Source: Campylobacter jejuni subsp. jejuni 414 (lineage in GTDB: Bacteria > Campylobacterota > Campylobacteria > Campylobacterales > Campylobacteraceae). From it: a stretch of 64,000 nt of DNA. Under the pieces are notes generated by a model, which did no database searches, was not told the origin of the DNA, and saw nothing but the letters and a program-made list of their open reading frames with translations. Position numbers and translations under genes: made by a program. Positions 35,989 through 46,118 of the stretch are shown piece after piece (the stretch's first letter is position 1; every line of letters begins with the position of its first letter). The stretch lies in assembly GCA_000163995.1 (NCBI GenBank), contig CM000855.1, positions 790,667-854,666 on the forward strand, in the 5' to 3' direction.

Positions 35989-36285
35989 TTATTTTTTCTT
36001 TTTTCCGCTTGCTTTTGCAACAGCTTCTTTAAGGTTTTTACCTACCTTAAATTTTACAACTCTTGTAGCAGGAACTTTGATTGTTTTTCCTGTACTTGGT
36101 ACTCTAGCTTCTCTAGCAGCTCTTTCTTGGGTTGAAAAAGTGCCAAAACCGATAAAACTAATGCTATCACCTTTAGCTAAAACATCAGTAATAGTAGAAA
36201 TAACTGCATCAGTAGCAGTAGTAGCGTCTTTTTTTGTTAATCCAGCTGTTTGAGCAACTAATGAAATAAAATCTGCTTTGGTCAT
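35989..36285 (-). CDS. hupB: HU-family DNA-binding protein
   Basis: The product has 98 residues. The HU/IHF signature GFGTFSTQERAAREARVPSTG lies in the DNA-wrapping beta arms, followed by VKFKVGKNLKEAVA and a lysine tail (ASGKKKK). It is the nucleoid architectural protein. The ATG at 36285 is preceded by AAGGAG. It is single, with its own terminator. Confidence 0.96.
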   Translation of the reverse strand: MTKADFISLVAQTAGLTKKDATTATDAVISTITDVLAKGDSISFIGFGTFSTQERAAREARVPSTGKTIKVPATRVVKFKVGKNLKEAVAKASGKKKK

Positions 36286-36346
36286 AAAAACTCCTTTTTT
36301 ATATTGGAGCGTTAATTATAACATATTTAAAAGATAATATCAAGTG

Positions 36347-36358
36347 AAAAAAAAAAAA
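36347..36358. repeat. A12 homopolymer run upstream of hupB
   Basis: Twelve consecutive A residues in the spacer between hupB and ciaB. It is non-coding, and its length may vary between clones. Confidence 0.7.
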
Positions 36359-36376
36359 CAAACTTTTTTAAGTTTT

Positions 36377-38221
36377 TCAAAAAACTTCATTATTTTTTCT
36401 ATATCTTTCAAATTCTCCACTATTATCAATTTCATTGCCAATTTTCTCATATAAATCATAATAAAATTTAACAAATTCTTTACATTTAGGCATAATAGGG
36501 AAAAAAACATTATCTTCAATTTCACAAAATCTATTTAAAAACTCTTTTGCATCAAGCCTTAAAGCATAATGTTTTGCCAAGTCATGATAATTTTTTAAAG
36601 TTAATTCTTTAAATTTTTCATAATGCTCTAAATCAAAATTTATATTTAAAATGTTATTTTCAAAAATTAAAACTTCACTTTCAAAAAGCAAACTAAGATG
36701 AATAAGTCCTTCTGTGTAATAAGGCTTAACTTCATCAACCTTTTGCCAAGAAATAAGTCCAATAGCCCTTTTTATAAGCTCATAAAAAACAGGCATTATC
36801 AAGTCATCTTGTTCATGATAAAAGAAATTTACAAGTCCGCCTGTGGTAGCTTTGTATTCTTCTATATTTTTAAAAAAACCACTCTGGTTCATTATTTTTT
36901 CACTATCATTGGCAACAAAAAATATATGACCAAATTCATGTCCTATAGTTGACACCTCATAAACTCTTTTCCAAATTTTTTCTTGATAAAATAAAATATT
37001 TCTTCCATAATCTAAAAATTCTTTATCAAAAACTTCACTAGAAATTTTCATAAAAGGCTTTGTTTTAGCATTTTCATATACAAAATTTATAAAAGCAAAT
37101 ATTTTTTTACCCGCCTTAGAACTTACAAACTCATCATTAGGAACAACTTGAGCTGAAAATAAACCTTTAAGCTCAGCGCCATAAAATATCATTGGAGTGC
37201 AAATGTAAAGTTGAGTTTTTTCTATATTAGATAAAACTTCTTTTTCTAATTCAAAATCTTCAAGTCCTATATTTTTATAAACACGTTCAAAACTTTCTTT
37301 AATATCACTGCTAAATTTCAAGACATCAAAATCACTCTCATCTTCTATCCTTATATCCCATTCCAAGGCTACTGCATGCGTATAATTATCTTCATAATAT
37401 TCTAAAGGATGTCCTACTTGTAAAGGTGATTTCACTTTCATCCAAGCAAATTCAGCTTCTTGCCAAGCTTTTATAACTTTATCTTCATCTTTTTCACAAA
37501 AAGCTAGTTTTAATTTTTCAAAATACTCTATATAAGCTTTTTCCTCTTCGTTATTGGCAAATATTTTAAGCTGTTCGATCATATCTTCAAAAGCATACTC
37601 CAATTTTAAAATTTCATTCTCAAAAAATCTCGCATAAGGAACAAATTTCCATAAATTTCCTATCCTAACTAAGACACCATAACTTCGCTCGCAAATTTCT
37701 CCCTCCGGAGTTTTTTGATATAGATGATTTTTGCGTAAAAATTCCATTGCATCATCTAAATTCGGAAATTGCATAGATAAAATTTTATTATTTTTTTCTA
37801 TAATTTCTTTAGTCCAAGAAATTTCAAAAATATCCATAATCAAACCTATATTATGCACTCCTTGTAGTAAAGACTGATAAAAATTATTTAAAAGCTTTTT
37901 TTCTTTTATTTCGTTGATTAAGTCTTGATGTTCTTTCTCGTAGAATTTTCTAACCTCTTCATAGAACTTATGTTTTAATTCTATAATCTTATCTTCTTTA
38001 AGATTGTTTTTTTTCCACTCTTGGATTAAATTCTCTTCCTTTAAATCAACCAAGCGTCTAAGTATAGCTAGCATGGTTGTCTTATCTTCTTTTAACTCAC
38101 TTAAAGAAACCAAAGACCTAAAATACTCTCCTAAATCTTCTTTATCTAAAAACTCATACAATGCATTATTTTTTTCTTTATATCTTCTAACTAATTTAGC
38201 TATTTCTTTAAAATTATTCAT
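36377..38221 (-). CDS. ciaB: CiaB, with zinc-metallopeptidase motif
   Basis: This 614-residue soluble protein has no signal peptide or membrane helix. It is named Campylobacter invasion antigen B and was reported as a flagellum-exported factor needed for host-cell entry. The sequence shows H428-E-F-G-H432 in VSTIGHEFGHIFF and, about 22 residues later, IEEYKATTGGLVNFFY (E454/E455). HExxH plus a downstream Glu in an EExxA helix is the zinc site of gluzincin peptidases, and the second block recalls the EECRA segment of dipeptidyl-peptidase III (M49). Homologues in free-living relatives would fit a housekeeping peptidase. Enzymatic activity is my inference. It is a single gene between hupB and the divergent thioesterase. 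Confidence 0.92.
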   Translation of the reverse strand: MNNFKEIAKLVRRYKEKNNALYEFLDKEDLGEYFRSLVSLSELKEDKTTMLAILRRLVDLKEENLIQEWKKNNLKEDKIIELKHKFYEEVRKFYEKEHQDLINEIKEKKLLNNFYQSLLQGVHNIGLIMDIFEISWTKEIIEKNNKILSMQFPNLDDAMEFLRKNHLYQKTPEGEICERSYGVLVRIGNLWKFVPYARFFENEILKLEYAFEDMIEQLKIFANNEEEKAYIEYFEKLKLAFCEKDEDKVIKAWQEAEFAWMKVKSPLQVGHPLEYYEDNYTHAVALEWDIRIEDESDFDVLKFSSDIKESFERVYKNIGLEDFELEKEVLSNIEKTQLYICTPMIFYGAELKGLFSAQVVPNDEFVSSKAGKKIFAFINFVYENAKTKPFMKISSEVFDKEFLDYGRNILFYQEKIWKRVYEVSTIGHEFGHIFFVANDSEKIMNQSGFFKNIEEYKATTGGLVNFFYHEQDDLIMPVFYELIKRAIGLISWQKVDEVKPYYTEGLIHLSLLFESEVLIFENNILNINFDLEHYEKFKELTLKNYHDLAKHYALRLDAKEFLNRFCEIEDNVFFPIMPKCKEFVKFYYDLYEKIGNEIDNSGEFERYRKNNEVF

Positions 38222-38282
38222 ACTTTTATTCTCCTTTTTAACTTTTTTAATTATAATTTATTTTTTAAAATAAGGAGTAAAA

Positions 38283-38696
38283 ATGAGAGACATGGGAGAA
38301 CCAAAATTAAAAATTGTAGCTATGCCAAGTGATACAAATCCAGCAGGAAATATTTTTGGCGGATGGATACTTTCACAAATCGATTTAGCAGGGGCTATTG
38401 CAGCAAGAGAGCTTTCTCCTGAACGTGTTGTAACCATCTCTATGGATAAAGTAGTTTTTAAAGAACCTGTTTTTATAGGTGATATAATTTCTTGTTATTC
38501 TAAGATTGTAAATGTAGGCAATACTTCAATCAGCGTTGAAGTAGAAGTTAGTGCTCAAAGAGTAGATTCTCAAGGTTGCACTTCTTGTATCAATGTAACT
38601 TCAGCTTTAGTAACCTATGTAAGCGTTACAAAAGATGGAAAGAAAAAGCCTATTAGCGAAGAGCTTAAAAGAATTCATGGTTTTTTAAATGCTTAA
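38283..38696 (+). CDS. Acyl-CoA thioesterase, hotdog fold (YciA-like)
   Basis: The product has 137 residues. MPSDTNPAGNIFGGWILSQIDLAGAIAA is the hotdog helix with the catalytic Asp and Gly-rich turn of the YciA/BACH group, followed by FKEPVFIGDIISCYSKIVNVG. It hydrolyses acyl-CoA esters of broad chain length. ATG 38283 follows TAAGGAGTAAAA. It diverges from ciaB. Confidence 0.9.
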   Translation: MRDMGEPKLKIVAMPSDTNPAGNIFGGWILSQIDLAGAIAARELSPERVVTISMDKVVFKEPVFIGDIISCYSKIVNVGNTSISVEVEVSAQRVDSQGCTSCINVTSALVTYVSVTKDGKKKPISEELKRIHGFLNA

Positions 38697-38735
38697 AGCT
38701 TATTTTGTATGATAAAACTTTATCCTTTAAGCTTA

Positions 38736-38936
38736 TCAGCATTTATTTAAACCACTGCTATTATATTTTTTATCTAAGCATTCTTTGAAAAATTCCCCTC
38801 TGGTTTTTGGAATTTTTCCTGGATGTTTTTGCTTCATGTGTTCTAAATACTTATCATAACTAGAAAGTCCCACTAAAGGATGAAAAAACCTTTCGGCTTT
38901 TTCATAATAATACTTAAATTTTTTGAAATTCATCAA
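38736..38936 (-). CDS. YbdD/YjiX-family small protein
   Basis: The product has 66 residues (FKKFKYYYEKAERFFHPLVG, YDKYLEHMKQKHPGKIPKTR, GEFFKECLDKKY). These are the conserved blocks of the small partner found next to CstA/BtsT transporters; here it overlaps the cstA 3' end by 23 bases. In E. coli the homologue is required for CstA/BtsT-type uptake, so it is probably an accessory factor of the transporter. Confidence 0.88.
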   Translation of the reverse strand: MMNFKKFKYYYEKAERFFHPLVGLSSYDKYLEHMKQKHPGKIPKTRGEFFKECLDKKYNSSGLNKC

Positions 38937-41025
38937 TTTTAATATATTTAGTTTCTTTAAGAGGAATTTTAATTTTACCTAAACAAATTCCTATACAAGA
39001 AATTATAACAAGCAAGGTAGCTATCATAAAAAACACACAAAGAACAGCATTAACCAAATTTCCAACTTTATTTTGAGCAGCAATTGAAATTTCTTTTTTA
39101 ATCATAGAAATTTCTTTTTCATCTTTAGCATCATTTAGTCTAACTTCTAAATCTTTAATTTTTTGGCTTTGTATGCTAACGGCTGCTACATGAGATACAG
39201 CATTTGCTACTTTATTACCTTCTTCATAAGGCATGATTTTTTGAATTCCTCCATACAGAGTTGTCACTAAGACAAACACTGCAGGTACTAAAGTAACCCA
39301 AGTGTATTTTGCCTTGCCCATTTTCACAAGTATAGTTGTAGCAAAAAGTAAAGCCATACCAGCAAGCATTTGATTACTCACCCCAAAAAGAGGCCAAAGT
39401 GTATAAATTCCTCCCTTAGGATCAATAGCACCTTGATAAAGAAAATATCCCCAACCCGCAACACTTAAAGCAGTAGCTAAAAGTCCGGCTGGATAATTAT
39501 GAATATCTCCCAAAGGTTTATAGACATTACCTAGTATATCTTGCACCATAAAACGACAAGCTCTTGTTCCAGCATCCACTGCTGTTAAAATAAACAAAGC
39601 TTCAAACAATATTGCAAAATGATACCAAAAAGCCATCAAATCCACACCACCAAAAAGCTCATGCAAGATCAAAGCCACACCTATAGCGAAAGTTGGGGCT
39701 CCACCTGTTCTTGAAAGTATAGTGTGTTCTCCTATATTTGTAGTTAAAGCAGTAATTTCCTCTGGAGTAATGCTAAAACCCCAACTTGAAATGGTTTGTG
39801 CCACACTTGAAACATCTGTTCCTATTAAAGCAGAACTTGAATTTATGGCAAAATAAAGCCCTGGATGTAAAATACAAGCACAAATTAAAGCCATAATCGC
39901 CACAGCACTTTCAGCAAGCATAGAGCCATATCCAACAGCTAAAGCATGAGTTTCATTTTCAAGCATTTTTGGGGTAGTTCCACTTGAAATTAAAGCATGA
40001 AACCCACTGATAGCTCCACAAGCAATAGTAATAAATAAAAATGGAAAAATTCCACCTGCAAATACTGGACCTGTTCCATCAAAATATTGAGTATTTGCTT
40101 TTGGCATTTGTAAATCAGGAGCGACTAAAACAATAGCTACAGCCATCACCACAATAACACCGATTTTCAAAAAAGTTGAAAGATAGTCTCTTGGAGCAAG
40201 TAAAAACCACACAGGTAAAACAGAAGCAACAAAACCATAAGCCATCATAACAATTGCTAAAGTTGGAGCTTCTAAAGTAAATATTTTAGCCCAATAAGGA
40301 TCAGCGGCTATAACACTACCATAATGAATAGCCAAAATTAGAAGGACAAAACCCACAATAGAAGCCTCCCCTACTCTGCCTGGACGGATAAAACGCATAT
40401 AAATTCCCATAAATATTGCTATAGGAATAGTCATTGCAATAGTAAATAAACCCCATGGAGACTCTGCCAAAGCTTTTACAACCACCATAGCCAAAATAGC
40501 AATGATAATGAGCATAATGCCAAAAATTGCCACCATAGCAACTCCGCCTGTAAATTTACCCATTTCATCCTTAATCATCTCACCAAGACTTCTACCTTTT
40601 CTGCGAGTGGATATAAAAAGTACAACAAAATCATGCACAGCACCCGCTAAAACACCCCCTACTAAAATCCAAAGCATGGAAGGTAAATATCCCATTTGAG
40701 CAGCTAAGATAGGTCCTACTAATGGACCTGCTCCTGCAATAGCAGCAAAATGATGCCCAAACAATACAACTTTATTTGTAGGCACAAAATCACGTCCATC
40801 ATTTTCTACAAGCGCTGGTGTTGCACGATTTTTATCAAGTTCTAAGACCTTATAAGCCACAAAACGCCCATAAAATCTATAACCTATCATATAAATACAC
40901 ACAGCAGCAACTATCAAATAAATCGCTGATATACTTTCGCCATTTTGCAAGGCTAAATAACCAAAACAAACAGCACCTAAAGCCGCTACAAACAGCCATA
41001 AAATTTTAGTACTTAACTGAGTCAT
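38914..41025 (-). CDS. cstA: CstA peptide/pyruvate-type transporter
   Basis: The product has 703 residues and about 16-18 membrane helices. Family motifs include NDGRDFVPTNKVVLFGHHFAA, AGAGPLVGPILAAQMGYLP, GAVHDFVVLFISTRRKGRSLGE and the C-terminal GGVDLMAFWYHFAILFEALF. CstA is the carbon-starvation protein that mediates peptide uptake in C. jejuni; related proteins import pyruvate. A soluble coiled-coil loop lies near residue 630-650 (QKIKDLEVRLNDAKDEKE). It is coupled to its YbdD-like partner downstream. Confidence 0.94.
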   Translation of the reverse strand: MTQLSTKILWLFVAALGAVCFGYLALQNGESISAIYLIVAAVCIYMIGYRFYGRFVAYKVLELDKNRATPALVENDGRDFVPTNKVVLFGHHFAAIAGAGPLVGPILAAQMGYLPSMLWILVGGVLAGAVHDFVVLFISTRRKGRSLGEMIKDEMGKFTGGVAMVAIFGIMLIIIAILAMVVVKALAESPWGLFTIAMTIPIAIFMGIYMRFIRPGRVGEASIVGFVLLILAIHYGSVIAADPYWAKIFTLEAPTLAIVMMAYGFVASVLPVWFLLAPRDYLSTFLKIGVIVVMAVAIVLVAPDLQMPKANTQYFDGTGPVFAGGIFPFLFITIACGAISGFHALISSGTTPKMLENETHALAVGYGSMLAESAVAIMALICACILHPGLYFAINSSSALIGTDVSSVAQTISSWGFSITPEEITALTTNIGEHTILSRTGGAPTFAIGVALILHELFGGVDLMAFWYHFAILFEALFILTAVDAGTRACRFMVQDILGNVYKPLGDIHNYPAGLLATALSVAGWGYFLYQGAIDPKGGIYTLWPLFGVSNQMLAGMALLFATTILVKMGKAKYTWVTLVPAVFVLVTTLYGGIQKIMPYEEGNKVANAVSHVAAVSIQSQKIKDLEVRLNDAKDEKEISMIKKEISIAAQNKVGNLVNAVLCVFFMIATLLVIISCIGICLGKIKIPLKETKYIKIDEFQKI

Positions 41026-41156
41026 ATTTTTCCTAGAAAATAAAATATTTTCTTAAAGAATATCAGATTTATAGATTAAATTATATAGAAATATGTTTAG
41101 TTTTTTCACATTTTAAAAAAATACACTATTTTTGTTTCTTTAAGTAGCATAAAAAC

Positions 41157-41188
41157 AAAAAGCTTAAAAATAATCTTTAAGCTTTTTT
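41157..41188. terminator. Bidirectional terminator between cstA and prs
   Basis: AAAAAGCTTAAA-like arm (41157-41168), short loop, TTTAAGCTTTTT (41176-41187). It lies just after the prs stop on the minus strand. Confidence 0.7.
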
Positions 41189-41191
41189 AAT

Positions 41192-42118
41192 TTAAATAAA
41201 GAGAGAATTTACACTTTCATTATGATAAACACGACGTATTACTTCAGCAAAAACAGGAGCAACACTTAATACTTTAATATTTGATAACTGTTCTTTTAAA
41301 GGTATAGTATCTGTTACCACAAGCTCATCTAAAGCTCCTACTACTCTTTCATAAGCTTTTCCACTTAAAACAGCATGAGTACAACAAGCCATAACAGACT
41401 TTGCACCTTTTTCTTTTAAAGCTTCTGCGGCTTTGACCATAGTACCCGCAGTATCAATAATATCATCCACTAAAATAACTTCTTTATCTTTTACATCTCC
41501 AATGATATTCATTACTTCACTCTCATTGGCTTTTTCGCGACGCTTATCAACTATAACTATATCAAGTCCTAAATGCTTTGCAACACTTCTAGCTCTAGCA
41601 ACACCACCTATATCTGGACTTCCTATAATAGCATTTTTAAAATGCTTAGCTTTAATATAATCATTAAAAACTATACTCCCATAAAGATTATCTACTGGAA
41701 TATCAAAAAAACCTTGAATTTGTCCTGCATGCAAATCAATTGTAGCTATACGACCAATCCCAGCTACTTGAATTAAATTAGCTACAAGTTTAGCAGTAAT
41801 TGGCACTCTAGGATTTGCTTTTCTATCTTGTCTTGCATAGCCAAAATATGGAATAATAGCTGTAATTGAATTGGCACTAGAACGACGCAAAGCATCTGTA
41901 AGAATTAAAAGTTCCATTAAATTGTCATTTGTAGGAACGCAAGTGCTTTGGATAATAAAAACATCTTTTCCTCGTACACTCTCATCAATTTGAACACTAA
42001 TTTCCCCATCACTAAAACGTTTTATTCCAGCATCGCTTAAAGGCAAAGAAAGATATTTAGAAACTTGTCTTGCAAATTCCACATTAGCTGAGCCTGAAAA
42101 AATTTTATAACCTCGCAT
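41192..42118 (-). CDS. prs: Ribose-phosphate pyrophosphokinase
   Basis: The product has 308 residues. SDGEISVQIDESVRGKDVFI, GYARQDRKANPRVPITAKLVA (catalytic loop), TIDLHAGQIQGFFDIPVDN and the PRPP-binding VILVDDIIDTAGTMVKAA are all present. It makes PRPP for nucleotide, histidine and tryptophan synthesis. Another PRPP user, apt, lies 5 kb away. The spacer upstream separates it from the peb transport operon. Confidence 0.96.
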   Translation of the reverse strand: MRGYKIFSGSANVEFARQVSKYLSLPLSDAGIKRFSDGEISVQIDESVRGKDVFIIQSTCVPTNDNLMELLILTDALRRSSANSITAIIPYFGYARQDRKANPRVPITAKLVANLIQVAGIGRIATIDLHAGQIQGFFDIPVDNLYGSIVFNDYIKAKHFKNAIIGSPDIGGVARARSVAKHLGLDIVIVDKRREKANESEVMNIIGDVKDKEVILVDDIIDTAGTMVKAAEALKEKGAKSVMACCTHAVLSGKAYERVVGALDELVVTDTIPLKEQLSNIKVLSVAPVFAEVIRRVYHNESVNSLFI

Positions 42119-42197
42119 AAAAAACCTTAATCAATAAAATTGTGAATTAATATAAAAGATTTTAATAAAAAAAATAGTTAAAAACTGCTGTAAATTC

Positions 42198-42225
42198 AAA
42201 AGCTTATAAAAATATAAGCTTTTTT
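42198..42225 (-). terminator. Terminator of the peb operon
   Basis: AAAAGCTTATA (42198-42208), AAAA loop, TATAAGCTTTT, symmetrical and T-tailed, immediately after the last permease stop at 42224. Confidence 0.75.
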
Positions 42226-42883
42226 AAGAAACATAAGCCGTCTTTTTGGCATAATATCTTACCAACATAGAAAGTGAAAAACATATTATAAAATAAATTC
42301 CTGCAACAACACCTATCATCGCTAAAATTTCTTCGAAACTTGTTAATTTTGCTAATATAGTTTTAGAATTATAAGTAAGCTCAGCTATGCCTAAACCTGC
42401 CAAATAAGCCGTATCTTTTACAGTGGTTACAATTTGAGATAATAAAGCAGGTATTATTTTTCTAAAAGTTTGCGGTAAAATAATATAAAAAAGGGTAAAA
42501 AATTTGCCAAAGCCTTGAGAATAAGCTGCCTCAAACTGACCTTTCGGTATAGAATTTAATCCACCTCTAATAATTTCAGCCATAACTGAACTTGTATAAA
42601 GTGAAAATCCTATAGTGCCCCAAAAAGCTTGGGGAAATTGCCCAAAAAACACAGGTAAAACAAAACAAGCAGCAAGCATCCATAGCAACAACGGAGTATT
42701 TCTAAAAATATCTATATAGCAAGCTGCTAAAAATTTACTTAATTTATCCCCATAATTTTTAGTTATAGCCAAAAAAGTTCCAAAAACAATCGAAATAATA
42801 CAAGTTGCTAAAGCTATTTTTAATGTCAGAAATAAACCTTGCATTAAAAATTCAATATTTTGTGCATTAAAAACATTTTCCAT
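42224..42883 (-). CDS. Peb1 system ABC permease, second subunit
   Basis: The product has 219 residues and five membrane helices. IFRNTPLLLWMLAACFVLP and the EAA loop FEAAYSQGFGKFFTLFYIILPQTFRKI mark it as a polar amino-acid permease. It is the last gene of pebC-peb1A-permease-permease and forms a heterodimer with the preceding permease. Start ATG 42883; nine bases follow the previous stop. Confidence 0.92.
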   Translation of the reverse strand: MENVFNAQNIEFLMQGLFLTLKIALATCIISIVFGTFLAITKNYGDKLSKFLAACYIDIFRNTPLLLWMLAACFVLPVFFGQFPQAFWGTIGFSLYTSSVMAEIIRGGLNSIPKGQFEAAYSQGFGKFFTLFYIILPQTFRKIIPALLSQIVTTVKDTAYLAGLGIAELTYNSKTILAKLTSFEEILAMIGVVAGIYFIICFSLSMLVRYYAKKTAYVS

Positions 42884-42892
42884 TACAACCCT

Positions 42893-43645
42893 TTATCTCG
42901 TTAAATGTGCTTTTTTTAATTTATTTTCATAAGCCTTTGCAAAATAAGCCAAAGGATAGCAAATTATAAAATATAAAACTGCTGCAAATATATAAGCTGG
43001 TGCATAATTTCCATAATCAGCCGCATAACTATCAGCAGAATGCATTAATTCAGCTCCACCTACAATAAGCAACACAGAAGTATTTTTAATTAAATTTACC
43101 ATTTGATTTGTCATCGGTGGTAAAATAATCCTAATGGTTTGAGGTACTATAATATAATACATTTGTTGAATATAAGTAAACCCCTGAGAAGCAGAGGCTT
43201 CAAACTGACCTTTTGGTACAGCCAAAATTCCACTTCTAACAACTTCACTGACATAAGCTCCGTGATAAGCCCCAACACCTAATACACCAATAGTAAATAT
43301 ATCAAGTCTTATACCCAAAACAGGCAAAGCATAAAACAAAAAGAAAATTTGTATCACCAAAGGAACATTTTGAAAAAGCTCCACATAAATTCTAGTGTAG
43401 GCTCTGATAACTTTAAATCTACTTGTAGCCATAACTCCACCTATAGTTCCAAAAATTGTAGCTATAAGCAAAGCAAGAACGCTTACTTCTAAAGTATAAA
43501 CAAAACCATTAATAAAGGTGTCTTTATTATCCAAAGCATCTAAAAACTTCCATACCGCAAAAGGGCTTATACTATTTTCATCATATAAACCCCAAGAAGT
43601 AAGAATTTGTCTTAAATGTTCAACAAAACCTACACTTTCATTCAT
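42893..43645 (-). CDS. Peb1 system ABC permease, first subunit
   Basis: The product has 250 residues. It has an extra hydrophilic N-terminal stretch (~45 residues) before the first helix, then VELFQNVPLVIQIFFLFYA and the EAA loop FEASASQGFTYIQQMYYIIVPQTIRI. It pairs with the next permease to form the membrane channel for aspartate and glutamate. It starts one base after the peb1A stop. Confidence 0.92.
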   Translation of the reverse strand: MNESVGFVEHLRQILTSWGLYDENSISPFAVWKFLDALDNKDTFINGFVYTLEVSVLALLIATIFGTIGGVMATSRFKVIRAYTRIYVELFQNVPLVIQIFFLFYALPVLGIRLDIFTIGVLGVGAYHGAYVSEVVRSGILAVPKGQFEASASQGFTYIQQMYYIIVPQTIRIILPPMTNQMVNLIKNTSVLLIVGGAELMHSADSYAADYGNYAPAYIFAAVLYFIICYPLAYFAKAYENKLKKAHLTR

Positions 43646-43646
43646 A

Positions 43647-44447
<801 letters not shown>

Positions 44448-45176
44448 TTAATTTTTAAGAATTTTTCCTAAAAAGAGTCCTGCTCTTTCGGTTTTTGGAT
44501 TTGAGAAAAATTTACTAGGAATATTTTCTTCTACAATAGCACCATCCTCCATAAAAATAATTCTATCTGCTACTTCTTTGGCAAAACCCATCTCGTGTGT
44601 AACAACCACCATGGTAGTATTACTTTGATAGGAAATCTCCTTCATCACATCTAAAACCTCTTGTATCGTTTCTGGATCAAGTGCTGAAGTAGGCTCATCA
44701 AATAAAATATAGGGTTTTTTAGTGCAAAGCGATCTCGCTATAGCAACACGTTGTTGTTGACCACCTGAAAGGGTTGCTGGATAAACATTTGCTTTATCTA
44801 CCAAACCTACAACTTTTAAATACTTAAAAGCTGTTTCTTCGGCTTCTTTTTTTGATTTTTTTTGAAGTTTCATTGGAGCTAAGGTTAAATTTTGCAAAAC
44901 CGTCATATGTGGATATAAATTAAAATGTTGAAAAACCATTGCACAGTATTTTCGACAAATTTCAATTTTATTTTTATGATTTAAAACAAGATTGTTAACT
45001 ACTACCTCACCTGAACTAACCTCTTCAAGTCCATTCATACAACGGATAGTTGTGCTTTTTCCACTTCCACTTGGACCTATAATAACAAGTTTCTCACCTT
45101 CTTGAACAGAAAGATTAATATTTTTTAGAACATGATGAGTTCCGTAGTATTTATTTACATTTTTTAATTCAATCAA
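44448..45176 (-). CDS. pebC: Peb1 system ABC ATPase
   Basis: The product has 242 residues. Walker A is GPSGSGKST, the signature LSGGQQQRVAIARSL, Walker B ILFDEPTSALDPE and the switch VVTHEMGF. The start is TTG 45176, six bases after AAAGGA. It is the first gene of the peb operon. A TAAAAT-type -10 occurs in the AT-rich leader between 45177 and 45300. It is paralogous to the GlnQ-like ATPase at 29307. Confidence 0.94.
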   Translation of the reverse strand: MIELKNVNKYYGTHHVLKNINLSVQEGEKLVIIGPSGSGKSTTIRCMNGLEEVSSGEVVVNNLVLNHKNKIEICRKYCAMVFQHFNLYPHMTVLQNLTLAPMKLQKKSKKEAEETAFKYLKVVGLVDKANVYPATLSGGQQQRVAIARSLCTKKPYILFDEPTSALDPETIQEVLDVMKEISYQSNTTMVVVTHEMGFAKEVADRIIFMEDGAIVEENIPSKFFSNPKTERAGLFLGKILKN

Positions 45177-45312
45177 GTTTTTTCCTTTATTTTAACATAA
45201 ATATAAAATTAATTAAATTTATTTTATCATTAAAATAAAAAAACTACTTCAAAATGTAACTTATTTTTTCAATAAATTTTTAGAAAGTGTAACTTTTGGT
45301 AATTTTTATAAT

Positions 45313-46101
45313 TTATACTTTTTCATAATAAATACCTCTTGGAGAAAAAACTTTTTTAAAATAAATAGTTTCAGGAATTAAGTCTGCATTACCAACATAA
45401 AGCCTTCCCTTGTCATTTAAAATTCTATGAAATCTCTCCATAAGTTTTAGTTTTGATTCATGATCGAAATAAATAATCATATTTCTAGAAACTAGAATAT
45501 CGAATTTTCCCAATTTTGAAAATTTTTCTTCAAAAACATTACAAAGTTCAAATTTACAAGTGCAAAGTTCGTTTTTATTAATAGTATAAAATTTATCTTC
45601 ATTTTCTAGAAAAAATCTTCTTTTTTCATTCTCGCTCAATCGTTGTAAAGTTCTTCCTTGATATTTTCCAAGCTTTGCTTTTTCAATCACGCTTGAATTA
45701 ATGTCAATGCCTAAAATATACATATCTTTAACAAAATTCTGTGCAGCCAATAATGCTAAAGAATATACCTCTTCTCCACTTGAACAAGGAGCACTTAAGA
45801 TATTCGCTCTCCTTTCTAGGCTTTTAGCATAATAAACTATTTCCTTTAATTGAGCCAATTCTCTTAAAAAATAAGTTTCACCTATAGTTACAAAATCTAA
45901 AGTTTCTTGCTTAAGCTGTCTATTGCTTTTTAATTTTGCCAAAAAATCTGAAAAATTTTTAGTATTAGTTCCTTCAAGGAATTTATTTAACTTTAAAGCT
46001 AGTATATTTTTCTTATCAGTTAAATCAATACCGCTCATTTCATTAATAATTTTTATAAATTCATTAAGTTCTAATTCGCTAGGAGTCGTTTTCTTTTCCA
46101 T
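45313..46101 (-). CDS. cheR: CheR chemotaxis protein methyltransferase
   Basis: The product has 262 residues. The short N-terminal helical CheR domain is followed by the SAM-binding domain (ILSAPCSSGEEVYSLALLA, VSRNMIIYFDHESKLKLMERFH, RLYVGNADLIPE). It methylates glutamates on chemoreceptors for adaptation. It is cotranscribed with the methylesterase gene, about 17 bases upstream. There is no C-terminal receptor-binding pentapeptide function to judge here. Confidence 0.95.
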   Translation of the reverse strand: MEKKTTPSELELNEFIKIINEMSGIDLTDKKNILALKLNKFLEGTNTKNFSDFLAKLKSNRQLKQETLDFVTIGETYFLRELAQLKEIVYYAKSLERRANILSAPCSSGEEVYSLALLAAQNFVKDMYILGIDINSSVIEKAKLGKYQGRTLQRLSENEKRRFFLENEDKFYTINKNELCTCKFELCNVFEEKFSKLGKFDILVSRNMIIYFDHESKLKLMERFHRILNDKGRLYVGNADLIPETIYFKKVFSPRGIYYEKV

Positions 46102-46118
46102 AACAAAATTCCCCTTCG

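Noticed and set aside
36340..36525. 61-codon minus-strand frame between hupB and ciaB
   Set aside because: It overlaps the ciaB 3' end out of frame and runs into the A12 spacer; no ribosome site.
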